The notes beneath the pieces are model-generated. The model searched no databases and was not told the origin of the DNA. It saw only the letters and a program-made list of their open reading frames with translations. This document shows, in pieces, positions 35,086-43,268 of a DNA stretch of 64,000 nt. Position numbers and translations under genes: made by a program. The stretch is from NCBI RefSeq assembly GCF_001263355.1, contig NZ_LGYO01000027.1:21132-85131 (forward strand). Reading direction: 5' to 3'. How positions within the stretch are numbered: position 1 is the stretch's first letter; each line of letters opens with the position of its first letter. Origin of the DNA: Acetobacterium bakii (lineage in GTDB: Bacteria; Bacillota; Clostridia; Eubacteriales; Eubacteriaceae).

Positions 35086-35961
35086 ATGTATTTTTTATCA
35101 GGATTATTAATCATTGTTATCATTGCCATCGTTATTTTTTTCGCCGGTATTCGTATTGTCAGACCCACAAGTCGGGGCCTCATTGAAACACTTGGGAAGT
35201 ATACAAAATTTGCAGAACCGGGTTTTCACTGGGTTATGCCGCTGGTCCAGAGACTCTTTGTGGTGAATGTCACCGAGCAAATGTTTAATGCGGAACCTCA
35301 GGTTATTATTACCAATGATAATCTTAATGCAACGGTGGACGCCCAGGTTTACTTTAAGGTCAAAGCTGACGAAGAAAGTGTTAAAAATTCGGTATACAAT
35401 GTCAATAATTACAAAGTGCAGATTATCAATCTGGCCAGAACCACACTGCGTAATATCATCGGAACCCTGACGTTGAAATCCGCCAACAGCGAAAGAAGCC
35501 GGATTAATACGGACTTACTGGTTACCTTAAAAGAAGAAACTGACAAGTGGGGAATTGATATTGTACGAACCGAATTGAGAGAAATAGATCCGCCCCAGGA
35601 TGTCCAGGAAACCATGAACAAGGTAGTTAAAGCGGAAAATGAAAAAGTCGCTGCCATAGACTTTGCCACCGCCGCCGAAACAACTGCGGATGGAATTAAG
35701 CGGGCTGAAATAAAAAAGGCGGAAGGAATCAGACAAGGAAGAATTCTTGCGGCAGAAGGCGAGGCCCAGGCCATTAAGCTTGTCAATGAAGCCGCTGAAA
35801 TGTATTTTGTGGGAAATGCTCAACTATTAAGACAATTGCAAGCAACCGAGACTGCACTGAAAAGTAATTCGAAAATCGTCGTGCCTTCCAATACCCAGTT
35901 AATCAATGTGATTGGTGAAATGGCCGGAGTGCTTCCGATTAAAGAACAAACCATGGAGTAA
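35086..35961 (+). CDS. SPFH/Band 7 domain protein (stomatin/HflK-HflC-like)
   Basis: 291 residues. One N-terminal membrane anchor (LSGLLIIVIIAIVIFFAGI, about 4-22) is followed by the Band 7 domain (RIVRPTSRGLIETLGKYTKFAEPGFHWVMP...) and a helical Ala/Glu-rich coiled coil (AAIDFATAAETTADGIKRAEIKKAEGIRQG). It probably forms a membrane microdomain scaffold. No NfeD-type partner is adjacent. The ATG follows AAAAGGAGAAAAGA. A TATACT -10-like box lies at 35020-35025 with a weak -35. Confidence 0.88.
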   Translation: MYFLSGLLIIVIIAIVIFFAGIRIVRPTSRGLIETLGKYTKFAEPGFHWVMPLVQRLFVVNVTEQMFNAEPQVIITNDNLNATVDAQVYFKVKADEESVKNSVYNVNNYKVQIINLARTTLRNIIGTLTLKSANSERSRINTDLLVTLKEETDKWGIDIVRTELREIDPPQDVQETMNKVVKAENEKVAAIDFATAAETTADGIKRAEIKKAEGIRQGRILAAEGEAQAIKLVNEAAEMYFVGNAQLLRQLQATETALKSNSKIVVPSNTQLINVIGEMAGVLPIKEQTME

Positions 35962-35968
35962 ATGCATA

Positions 35969-36000
35969 AAAAAAGGCATCAATGCTGATGCCTTTTTTTA
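35969..36000. terminator. Bidirectional terminator
   Basis: GGCATC/GATGCC stem flanked by A-run and T-run, serving the SPFH gene and the convergent GGDEF gene, whose stop codon lies in the T-run. Confidence 0.85.
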
Positions 36001-36567
36001 TGCTGATTTTTTCGCTTTGATTAAATTTACCTCCGCGGCCTTAATAAAATCCTCAAGACTTTCACCAGCTTTCTGCTTAATACTGCTAGTGACGGTTATA
36101 CTGATATTATCTTCAAGGAAATGTTGTTGAATTGCCTGTTGAATGCGCTGAGAAATGTTCTGAGCCACACTTTCGGAAGTGCTTGAAAATATGATCATAA
36201 ATTCCTCGCCTGTGTATCGTCCAACAAGATCAGTGTCTCTGACGTTGCTTTGGATGATTTGAGCCACATCTTTCAAAATGATATCACAATAAAGATAACC
36301 TTTGGTATCGTTGATTTTTTTAAAACCTTCGAACTCAAATAAGGCAATTGATATGGGCTTATTTAATATCGAACTACGGTTAATTTCCATAATTAAATGT
36401 TTGAGCAAGTTTCTGATGTTTCTTAGTTTTGTTAATCTGTTAGGATCAGATAATTTTTCATTTGCAATTAAATATTGTTCATTATCAGCTAATAACTGAT
36501 GATTTAATAATCGTAATTCTTCAATTGTTTCAATCAGCTGTTCCTTTGAATAACTTTCATAATTCAT
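35998..36567 (-). CDS. Soluble GGDEF-domain protein with altered active site
   Basis: 189 residues. A short N-terminal coiled coil (LIETIEELRLLNHQLLADNEQYLIANEKL) leads into a GGDEF domain. The active-site motif reads RYTGEEF rather than RYGGDEF/EEF, with Thr for the first Gly. The allosteric I-site RDTD is present five residues upstream. It may be an active or weakened diguanylate cyclase, or a c-di-GMP effector. No membrane or sensor domain is present. It has its own promoter. Confidence 0.8.
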   Translation of the reverse strand: MNYESYSKEQLIETIEELRLLNHQLLADNEQYLIANEKLSDPNRLTKLRNIRNLLKHLIMEINRSSILNKPISIALFEFEGFKKINDTKGYLYCDIILKDVAQIIQSNVRDTDLVGRYTGEEFMIIFSSTSESVAQNISQRIQQAIQQHFLEDNISITVTSSIKQKAGESLEDFIKAAEVNLIKAKKSA

Positions 36568-36661
36568 AACGATCCTCCATTTCTGCTTTACGCGTGATTA
36601 AAAACACAATGCATTGAAAACCATGAAGTCGTTTATATTTTTTAATAAATTCTATAATCTG

Positions 36662-36689
36662 ATTCTATCACTAATCTTTACATTGTCAA
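36662..36689 (-). promoter_or_regulatory. Promoter for the GGDEF gene
   Basis: Minus strand TTGACA (36689-36684), a 16-base spacer, TAGAAT (36667-36662), about 95 bases before the ATG. Confidence 0.6.
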
Positions 36690-36806
36690 ATAGTATAATA
36701 AAAAAAGAATTGATATGATTGTCCCTGAAATATGTTAAAATAATAGAAGAAAAAAAAGAATAAATAGTGAAATTACCTAAGGATAATAAATAAACGGAGG
36801 ATTAAA

Positions 36807-37226
36807 ATGTCAGATAGCTACACCATCAGTGATGATAAAACTAAACTACAGCTTGACGAAATTAAAAAGCTTATGGAACAGACATACTGGGCAAAAAAAC
36901 GAACTAAAGAAATTTGTGCAAAGGCCATCGAACATTCCACTTGTTATGGGGTTTATGATCAAAACGACTTACAGATTGGATTTGCACGGGTACTGACCGA
37001 CTATACAACCACCTTTTATCTTTGCGATGTCATCATTGACAAGGAACACCGGGGAAAAGGACTTGGGAAGCGGCTTGTTAAATATATTAGCGAAGACGAG
37101 GATTTCATGGAGTTATACGGACTTTTAGTCACTTCCAACGCCCATCGATTCTATGAGCCACTGGGTTTTAAAAGAGATAGCAGAATTTTCATGCACAAGC
37201 CGGTAAGAAGAATACCAAAAATTTAA
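36807..37226 (+). CDS. GNAT-family N-acetyltransferase
   Basis: 139 residues. The acetyl-CoA pyrophosphate loop is VIIDKEHRGKGLGKRLVKYI (R/Q-x-x-G-x-G/A pattern, about 87-106), followed by LVTSNAHRFYEPLGFKRD. The substrate is unknown. The start after GGAGGATTAAA is clear. It is 19 bases before another small GNAT gene, likely the same transcript. Confidence 0.85.
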   Translation: MSDSYTISDDKTKLQLDEIKKLMEQTYWAKKRTKEICAKAIEHSTCYGVYDQNDLQIGFARVLTDYTTTFYLCDVIIDKEHRGKGLGKRLVKYISEDEDFMELYGLLVTSNAHRFYEPLGFKRDSRIFMHKPVRRIPKI

Positions 37227-37244
37227 ACAGGTTAGGAGAATCTA

Positions 37245-37517
37245 ATGGAAAATATAAAAAGGGGCATAAATAAATTTTATATGGGTGACGATGAAATGGC
37301 TCCCATAGCAGAAATTAACTTTTGTCTTCACGGAGATAAAGAAATATCGATTGATTATGTATATGTTTCAAATGCTCTGAGAAAACAGGGGATCGGTAAG
37401 AAACTAGTTGACGCTGTGGTGGCATATGCCCGGGTCGAAAAAAGAAGAATCATCCCAATTTGTTCTTATGCCGAGAAAATATTAACGGAGAGCAATGACT
37501 ATGCGGATGTTTTGTAA
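37245..37517 (+). CDS. Minimal GNAT (YjdJ/NATD1-like) acetyltransferase
   Basis: 90 residues, matching the compact GNAT subfamily with a short beta sheet. It has ISIDYVYVSNALRKQGIGKKLVDAVVAYARVEKRRIIPICSYA, in which RKQGIGKKL is the CoA-binding loop. The start follows TAGGAGAATCTA. Function is unknown in bacteria. Not a fragment: this length is normal for the subfamily. Confidence 0.8.
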   Translation: MENIKRGINKFYMGDDEMAPIAEINFCLHGDKEISIDYVYVSNALRKQGIGKKLVDAVVAYARVEKRRIIPICSYAEKILTESNDYADVL

Positions 37518-37570
37518 ATAAATGCATTTAAAAAAATGAGTGACAGCCAAGATTACTTCAAGAGGTGAAT

Positions 37571-40405
37571 ATGAAATTACGAACTAAAACAGCGCTTATT
37601 ATTTTACTGGTCTTCCTGCTCTTTTCCATATTAATTTTAAGCGCTCAATCTCTGGTGGTTATTCCGAAATTTGAAAGAGTAAACATTGAAAAGGCCTTCA
37701 ATGAGAATGAGCAGGGTTTGAAAATCATTGATGATGAACTCAAAAACATGTCAATTATTGTGAATGACTATGCAGTTTGGGATGATACTCTGGCTTACAC
37801 AGAACTGGCTAATACGGAATATGTCAATAGAAATTACACAAAAGAAAGTTTGACCAATCTGGATATGTCATTTGTTGGAATTTATGATACGGATGGCTTT
37901 CTTTTTTCTTTCAATACCTTCGCTGATCTTCAGGAGGGAGATCTATTAAAAGAAGAATTGCTTAAACTTAACGTGGCTCAAGGTGATGCAATCAATGGAT
38001 TTATTACAGTCGGGGATCGCACATACATGTTTGCTTCACAGAAGATTTCATCAACTGACCGATCCGTAAGTTCTCAAGATCATTTCATTTTAATCAGAAA
38101 CTATTCGGATTATCTGAAGAATCAACTTAGAGACATTTCCGGGGCAACCTTATCCATTGATGAATTTTCGGCTATGAACAGTGAAGAAAAACAAAATATT
38201 GAAAGTCTGTACACAAAACAAAGCCAGGTGGGGAAAGAGTCCGTTTTGTCAGAGAAAACAGTTTATGAAATGCCGACAAAAGACGTTATTGTTGCCTATA
38301 CTCAGTTGTATAACATCAATGGCCAGGCCTTTGGGGTATTAAAGTCAAACACTGACGGTTCAATCATCCTTGAAAGCAGGAATCTGGTTCGTCAAACGGG
38401 GATATTTCTAACAATTCTCGGGTTAACCCTGGCTTTGATTATGGCACTGTTTATTAATCATTCCATTATTAAACCGATCAATCAATTAAAAACAGGACTG
38501 AATCTCATTTTGGCAAAAGGTAATAACTCTGAACTCATAAAGGATTCTTCCATTGCTTTGAGACACGATGAAATCGGTGACTTAACCAGAGATTTTATTA
38601 CCGTTAGTCAAGATATAAAAGACGCTCGGGAAGAAAGTGAGCACATTAATGCTCAGCTTGAAAACAGGGTTCAAAAGAGAACCCAGGAATTGGAATCAGC
38701 CAATAAGGAACTCATCCTCTATGGGGAATCCTTTGAAGAAACAAGTGAAGGCATTGTTATAACCGATTCCACCGGTACCATTATCAAGTGTAATAAATCA
38801 CTTGAAAGAATATCCGGTTATACGCAAAACGAAATTATTGGCCAAAAACCGAGATTGTTCAAATCGGGACGGCACAAACGTAATTTTTATAAAGATCTCT
38901 GGCATTCCCTAATCAATGAGGATAAGTGGGAAGGCGAATTATGGAATAAAAAAAAGGATGGCCGAATCTTTCCAATATTTTTGATGATTGACGCCATTAA
39001 GAATGATGCCGGAAAAACCACCCATTATGTTGGAATTATTTCTGATATGACAGCAAAAAAATCCATGGAGATACAGCTTGAAAAAATGGCCTATTATGAT
39101 TCATTAACCGGATTGGCAAATCGCGCTTTATTTTATGAACATTTTCAGGAAACGATTTTAAGAGCAAACCGTTATAATTACAAAGCAGCGATTCTTTATA
39201 TTGATCTGGATGGATTTAAGTTAGTGAATGATACCTTTGGCCATGCTAATGGAGATTTATTGCTGGTGGAAATCGGAAATCGCATTAAGCATCGTATTCG
39301 AAAATCAGATCTGGTTTCCAGACTGGGTTCTGATGAATATATGGTAGTGCTGGAGCGGATTAAAGACAAAAAAAGCGTTCTTAAAATAGCGAATGATTTA
39401 TTGCTGGAAATAGCCAAAGATTTTATTATATCCGGAGAAACAATCAGTGTAAGTGGGAGTATCGGCATTGCTATATTTCCAGATGATGGGGATACTCTTG
39501 AAAAAATCTTGATAAAAGCGGATTCAGCCATGTACGCATCAAAATCAAATGGAAAAAACGCCTATGCCTTTGCAAAAGAAGATGAAGAACAATTCATAGT
39601 TCCAAAAATCATCATGATTAATCGCTTGAAAAAAGCAAGTGAAAACTCAGAATTTCATTTAGTCTATCAGCCACAGATTAAAATCGATTCCTATGGAACA
39701 CGTATTTTCGGAGCGGAAGCTTTGATTCGATGGACTGACGAAAATGGACAGATATTGATGCCCGATGATTTTATTCAGATTGCAGAAGAAACCGGACTGA
39801 TTATCCCCATTGGCCAATGGGTGATTGAGGAAGCCTGCAAAACCATTGCCGAACTTAATAAATTGAATAAAAAGATCCATATCAGTGTGAACGTGTCGAT
39901 TATCCAGTTTAAATCAAAAAACCTCATAGCAGTTATAAAATCAGCCATTGAGGAAAATCAAATTGATCCTCAATATTTATTTATTGAAATTACCGAAAGT
40001 ATTTTTGCAAAAGATGAGTCTGCAGTGATATCAATAATTAAAGAATTGAAGTCTCTTGGTGTTAAAATTGTGCTGGATGATTTTGGAACCGGTTATTCGT
40101 CGCTTAGTATTGTCAGTAAATTACCCTTTGATATTTTAAAAGTCGATAAGGCCTTTGCCCAGAATTCCGGACTGCAAGAGGAAAAAAGTTTAGCCAGCAT
40201 CATCATTTCTATGGCAGAAGCAATGAACATGGAATCCATTATTGAAGGGGTTGAAACCCGAGAACAGGTTGACTATTTTTTAAAAAAGGGACGGGCTATT
40301 TTTCAAGGCTTTTATTTTAGTAAACCCCTTGGAAAAGAGAGCTTTATGAATTTTTTAAATGATGAAACAGCATACCTGGAAATGCATCGAAAACCCAGTA
40401 TATAA
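37571..40405 (+). CDS. CHASE4-HAMP-PAS-GGDEF-EAL cyclic-di-GMP signalling protein
   Basis: About 944 residues. TM1 at about 9-30, an extracellular CHASE4-type sensor to about 280 (VNDYAVWDDTLAYTELANTE), TM2 at about 282-302, HAMP and coiled coil to about 390, PAS about 395-510, GGDEF about 525-680, EAL about 700-930. The GGDEF motif is RLGSDEY (degenerate) with an intact RKSD I-site. The EAL domain keeps GAEALIRW, NVSIIQF, EITES, DDFGTGYSS and KVDKAF. It is therefore probably a phosphodiesterase controlled by an external signal. ATG 37571 follows AGAGGTGAAT. Confidence 0.9.
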   Translation: MKLRTKTALIILLVFLLFSILILSAQSLVVIPKFERVNIEKAFNENEQGLKIIDDELKNMSIIVNDYAVWDDTLAYTELANTEYVNRNYTKESLTNLDMSFVGIYDTDGFLFSFNTFADLQEGDLLKEELLKLNVAQGDAINGFITVGDRTYMFASQKISSTDRSVSSQDHFILIRNYSDYLKNQLRDISGATLSIDEFSAMNSEEKQNIESLYTKQSQVGKESVLSEKTVYEMPTKDVIVAYTQLYNINGQAFGVLKSNTDGSIILESRNLVRQTGIFLTILGLTLALIMALFINHSIIKPINQLKTGLNLILAKGNNSELIKDSSIALRHDEIGDLTRDFITVSQDIKDAREESEHINAQLENRVQKRTQELESANKELILYGESFEETSEGIVITDSTGTIIKCNKSLERISGYTQNEIIGQKPRLFKSGRHKRNFYKDLWHSLINEDKWEGELWNKKKDGRIFPIFLMIDAIKNDAGKTTHYVGIISDMTAKKSMEIQLEKMAYYDSLTGLANRALFYEHFQETILRANRYNYKAAILYIDLDGFKLVNDTFGHANGDLLLVEIGNRIKHRIRKSDLVSRLGSDEYMVVLERIKDKKSVLKIANDLLLEIAKDFIISGETISVSGSIGIAIFPDDGDTLEKILIKADSAMYASKSNGKNAYAFAKEDEEQFIVPKIIMINRLKKASENSEFHLVYQPQIKIDSYGTRIFGAEALIRWTDENGQILMPDDFIQIAEETGLIIPIGQWVIEEACKTIAELNKLNKKIHISVNVSIIQFKSKNLIAVIKSAIEENQIDPQYLFIEITESIFAKDESAVISIIKELKSLGVKIVLDDFGTGYSSLSIVSKLPFDILKVDKAFAQNSGLQEEKSLASIIISMAEAMNMESIIEGVETREQVDYFLKKGRAIFQGFYFSKPLGKESFMNFLNDETAYLEMHRKPSI

Positions 40406-40724
40406 TTTTATACTCATCACAAACTGGGGGTTTCGAAATAGCATAGGATTTCTCTGATATTCTGGGAGATATCCTGTAACAATACCTGCTCATTGATTGG
40501 AATAACATCCATCATTAACGATACCGATTTTTCATTCAGATTATATTATTTATACTTCCAATGATTAAGTTTATTTTGCAATAAAATGGGAATAAAACAA
40601 TTATTGAAACTAAAAATCCGATAAAGAAGGTGACAAGCCACTATAAGGAAAAATACTATTGACTAAAAGAAAATTTGGCTAAGTGGATCAGAGGTCCGAT
40701 GCAATGAAAGACAGGAGATAATTA
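40406..40724. other. Intergenic region with no assigned gene
   Basis: A 319-base AT-rich gap between the GGDEF-EAL gene and the lipoprotein gene. It contains GGGAGATATCC-type short inverted repeats and a 32-codon minus-strand frame (40417-40515) without an SD, which I did not accept. No convincing terminator or promoter was found. Confidence 0.5.
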
Positions 40725-41420
40725 ATGATGGTTAAGGCTAGATTAAGACCGATTGCCGTATGTATAAGCGTCTTGGTTGGAATGCTTGGTTTTTTTTCAG
40801 GGTGTACTAATGATGATAATGCTAATGCAAATGTAAGTAGCAGTGATAATGCAAATGCTAAAACGGATATAATTGCCAATGCAGATGGAAGTAGCAACGA
40901 GAATACAAATGTTAAAACGGACGTAATTGCCAAGGCAGATACAATTCCGGAAAACGTTATAAAGAATGATCCTTATGGTTTTTATAATAAAGTACAGTTA
41001 AATCAGACAAAAGACGAGGTTGATTCCACGTTGGACCTTAATACTAAAGTCGATATTAGTGAAAATGCCTATGTTTATACGGATGAAATAACCGGTTATG
41101 GTGTATCTGTAAGTTATAATAGTGCTAATCAGGTAATATCAAAAACTATAGCTTATCCGAAAAATGCTGATATTGCCTCTTTGAGTAATGCAAAGGTCAC
41201 CGAAGATCAGGTGGCAGTGATTGCTGAAGGGATGACATATAATGATGTTAAAAATTTGTTGGGAAGCGATGGCGTTGAAGTAAGCCGAATGCAGAACACC
41301 GAATTAAACAATGAACCCACTTACATTCGGATGTGGATTAATGAAGATGAAACTGCGATTATGGTCGCATTTGTTGGAAATGATGAAATTGTTTACAAGG
41401 CAAAGTTTCTCACAAAATAA
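40725..41420 (+). CDS. Lipoprotein with BLIP/SmpA-like repeat
   Basis: 231 residues. The signal peptide has a hydrophobic core (AVCISVLVGMLGFF) and lipobox FFSGC (Cys 27), so it is anchored to the outer face of the membrane. An Asn/Asp/Ala-rich linker at about 28-75 contains two imperfect copies of a unit of about 20 residues. Two related segments then follow, each opening with a short VKLNQTKDEV- or GMTYNDVKNLLG-type motif as in beta-lactamase-inhibitor-like (BLIP/DUF3862) domains. Function unknown. The start after CAGGAGATAATTA is clear. Confidence 0.75.
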   Translation: MMVKARLRPIAVCISVLVGMLGFFSGCTNDDNANANVSSSDNANAKTDIIANADGSSNENTNVKTDVIAKADTIPENVIKNDPYGFYNKVQLNQTKDEVDSTLDLNTKVDISENAYVYTDEITGYGVSVSYNSANQVISKTIAYPKNADIASLSNAKVTEDQVAVIAEGMTYNDVKNLLGSDGVEVSRMQNTELNNEPTYIRMWINEDETAIMVAFVGNDEIVYKAKFLTK

Positions 41421-41520
41421 TTTTGATGGAATTTAAGGGGTAAAGGCATATGAATGGGTTTTTATCCCTGATACGATAAACGTTGATGTCACAGGATCCT
41501 AAATCCACAGAGGTGAAAAA

Positions 41521-41853
41521 TTGAAAAGAGCAAGAAAACAGACCATCCCATCCATACCTTATTTGATTATTACCGCTGCTATCTTTTATATATTACCGAC
41601 ATTGGAAAAAGGCACGAATTTTTTTATGCTCATATTAGCATTGGGAATTCCCGTCTTTTGTTTTGTTTCCGCATTATTATATGGCTTTAAAAATGGATTT
41701 CACATATTTTACCCGCTTATAATTGGGCTTCTTTTTTTACCAACGCTTTTTTATTCGGTTCAGGGGTCCGCATTCTTCTATGTAATGATTTACGGAGCTG
41801 TGGCATTTGCGGGTATTCACCTGGGCAGCCTGATTGCCGCCCGTGAAAGCTAG
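41521..41853 (+). CDS. Small integral membrane protein
   Basis: 110 residues with about four hydrophobic helices (SIPYLIITAAIFYILPTL, FFMLILALGIPVFCFVSALL, FHIFYPLIIGLLFLPTLF, AFFYVMIYGAVAFAGIHLGS) and a basic N-terminus. It begins at TTG 41521 after GAGGTGAAAAA. I do not recognise the family. It may be co-transcribed with the lipoprotein gene 100 bases upstream. Confidence 0.7.
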   Translation: MKRARKQTIPSIPYLIITAAIFYILPTLEKGTNFFMLILALGIPVFCFVSALLYGFKNGFHIFYPLIIGLLFLPTLFYSVQGSAFFYVMIYGAVAFAGIHLGSLIAARES

Positions 41854-41978
41854 GAATTAATATTTTTTTTCGGGAACTGACTTAGAATAGTCATTCGCTC
41901 TGAGATCCTAAATACAGATATTGACTGATCGATCATTACTGTTTAATGCTGTTTTTTTATATTTACGAAAGCTTACAA

Positions 41979-42179
41979 AGATGTTATTATGAACAGAATA
42001 ACATCTTAAACTGTAGACAAAATAGAAAAGTTAGTCCTATGGATAATGGTAACATCAGTTGTCTGCATCATGGCGAACAGGCGACAGCCTGTCCGATCAT
42101 GCAGCAGTCAACGATTTACCATTGTCCATAGGACGGGTTTATCGACAAACGCAGATGTTATTATGAACATAATAACATC
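41979..42179 (+). repeat. NHE-5: nested-hairpin element between duplicated locus-specific hairpins
   Basis: Hairpin AGATGTTATT/AATAACATCT (41979-42006) recurs as GATGTTATTA/TAATAACATC (42154-42179). Seventeen bases (AGATGTTATTATGAACA) are identical. Between them the outer arms GTCCTATGGATAATGGTAA (42034-42052) and 42116-42134 pair over 19 positions with one G-U. An inner GTTGTCTGC...GCAG-CAGTCAAC stem and the core (42072-42096) follow. Flanks CTGTAGACAAAATAG and GTTTATCGACAAAC match other copies. The rest of 41854-42218 shows nothing else. Confidence 0.85.
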
Positions 42180-42218
42180 ATTGATTTAAATAATAATTCA
42201 GATAAGGGGATGACTGTC

Positions 42219-42863
42219 ATGACTGGAGATAGAATAAAATGCAACATTGTTTATAGCAAGCTGTTGACTGACGTTGAGGATATTATGATAACAGAATTTG
42301 ATTTACCGGAAGGGTCCATTGATATCGGAGTCTTCACGACTCAATATGACGGAGTTGGCTATTGTGCCGCAGACGAAGCGACCAAGGCGGCAAATGTCGA
42401 AGTTGTTTACATCAAGACTCTTTATGGTGCAGGAGCCGGGCTTAATGATGGTCAGGTTTTTGGTGTCATTAGCGGACCAACTGTTTCGGACGTAGAAAGC
42501 GGATTACGCTATATTCGTGACTATGCAGAAACCAAAGCAAGTATTTACAGCGTTAATGATGACGATTCCAATCTCATCTATGCTCAATTGGTTCCAAAAA
42601 TCGGAAAATATTTTTCTAAAACCTATGGATTACCCATTGGAGCATCCATTGCCTTTTTATTTGCACCGGCTCTTGAGGGGATTATTGGTATCGATGAAGC
42701 GTTAACAGTGGCGGATGTTGAAGTTGTCAAATTTTTTGGTCCCCCAACCAACTCGAATCTAAGTGGTGTTATTGTCACTGGTACCCAATCCAATTGCAAA
42801 ACGGCGTGTGAAGGGTTCAAAAAAGCGATTATGGATTGCGTTAAGGATCCTGTTGATTATTGA
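42219..42863 (+). CDS. EutL-like tandem BMC-domain microcompartment shell protein (orphan)
   Basis: 214 residues with two BMC-like halves. DIGVFTTQYDGVGYCAADEATKAANVEVVYIKTLY and a second AFLFAPALEGIIGIDEALTVADVEVVKFFGPP each match the EutL-type permuted BMC pattern. Such trimeric proteins form hexagonal shell tiles with a gated pore. No other eut/pdu or microcompartment gene is nearby. I start at ATG 42219, nine bases after AAGGGG; ATG 42210 abuts the SD. It is bounded by NHE-5 upstream and a bidirectional terminator downstream, so it is a single-gene unit. Confidence 0.75.
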   Translation: MTGDRIKCNIVYSKLLTDVEDIMITEFDLPEGSIDIGVFTTQYDGVGYCAADEATKAANVEVVYIKTLYGAGAGLNDGQVFGVISGPTVSDVESGLRYIRDYAETKASIYSVNDDDSNLIYAQLVPKIGKYFSKTYGLPIGASIAFLFAPALEGIIGIDEALTVADVEVVKFFGPPTNSNLSGVIVTGTQSNCKTACEGFKKAIMDCVKDPVDY

Positions 42864-42876
42864 TGCGATGCTTATA

Positions 42877-42912
42877 AAAAAATCTCGAAATTTTTATTTC
42901 GAGATTTTTTTA
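42877..42912. terminator. Bidirectional terminator after the EutL-like gene
   Basis: AAATCTCGAAAT pairs with ATTTCGAGATTT around a short TTTA loop, flanked by A-run and seven T. Confidence 0.88.
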
Positions 42913-43268
42913 TTTCCAATTCATTATAGAAAATTATTTCCCTAAAAGTAGTTGAATTCTAATAAAACTATGCTATATGCAATCACTCAAAAAATTTATT
43001 TTCAATCAAAAATAACATTGCGGCGTGTTAACAGAATAAGAAAAGCACAATAATAAAAAATATAAGCTCTGAAAGTATCCCTATCAAACGCTTTAAGTGA
43101 TATAATATAATAAATAAAAAACTTTGTGTATGATCAGGTCAGAGTGAGCGCTTATTTCCAAACATATTGGAAGCTCAGTGATGACAAGGTTTGCATAAAG
43201 TTTGAATCATAGATTTAAAACATAACTAAGCCTTGAGTATTTAGCAAGGAGAAAAAGGAGTAAAGAAC
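42913..43268. other. Intergenic region upstream of 43269 gene
   Basis: AT-rich, no gene. A TATAAT box lies at 43101-43106 without a good -35. Downstream, TTCCAA...TTGGAA near 43157-43178 can form a hairpin inside a GAGC/GCTC frame in the probable leader. No known riboswitch consensus was recognised. Confidence 0.4.

Noticed and set aside
40417..40515. 32-codon minus-strand frame (MMDVIPINEQVLLQDISQNI...)
   Set aside because: No SD, an in-frame stop about ten codons upstream, and no recognised homology. It may be a gene remnant but I cannot support it.
41946..42131. Open frames crossing NHE-5 and NHE-7 that give similar peptides (ISCLHHGEQATAC-like)
   Set aside because: The similarity follows from the conserved DNA core. 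NHE-8 has a stop in that frame, there is no SD, and substitutions preserve base pairing rather than codons.
43101..43268. Riboswitch in the leader of the 43269 gene
   Set aside because: A hairpin is possible, but none of the riboswitch consensus sequences I know is visible.
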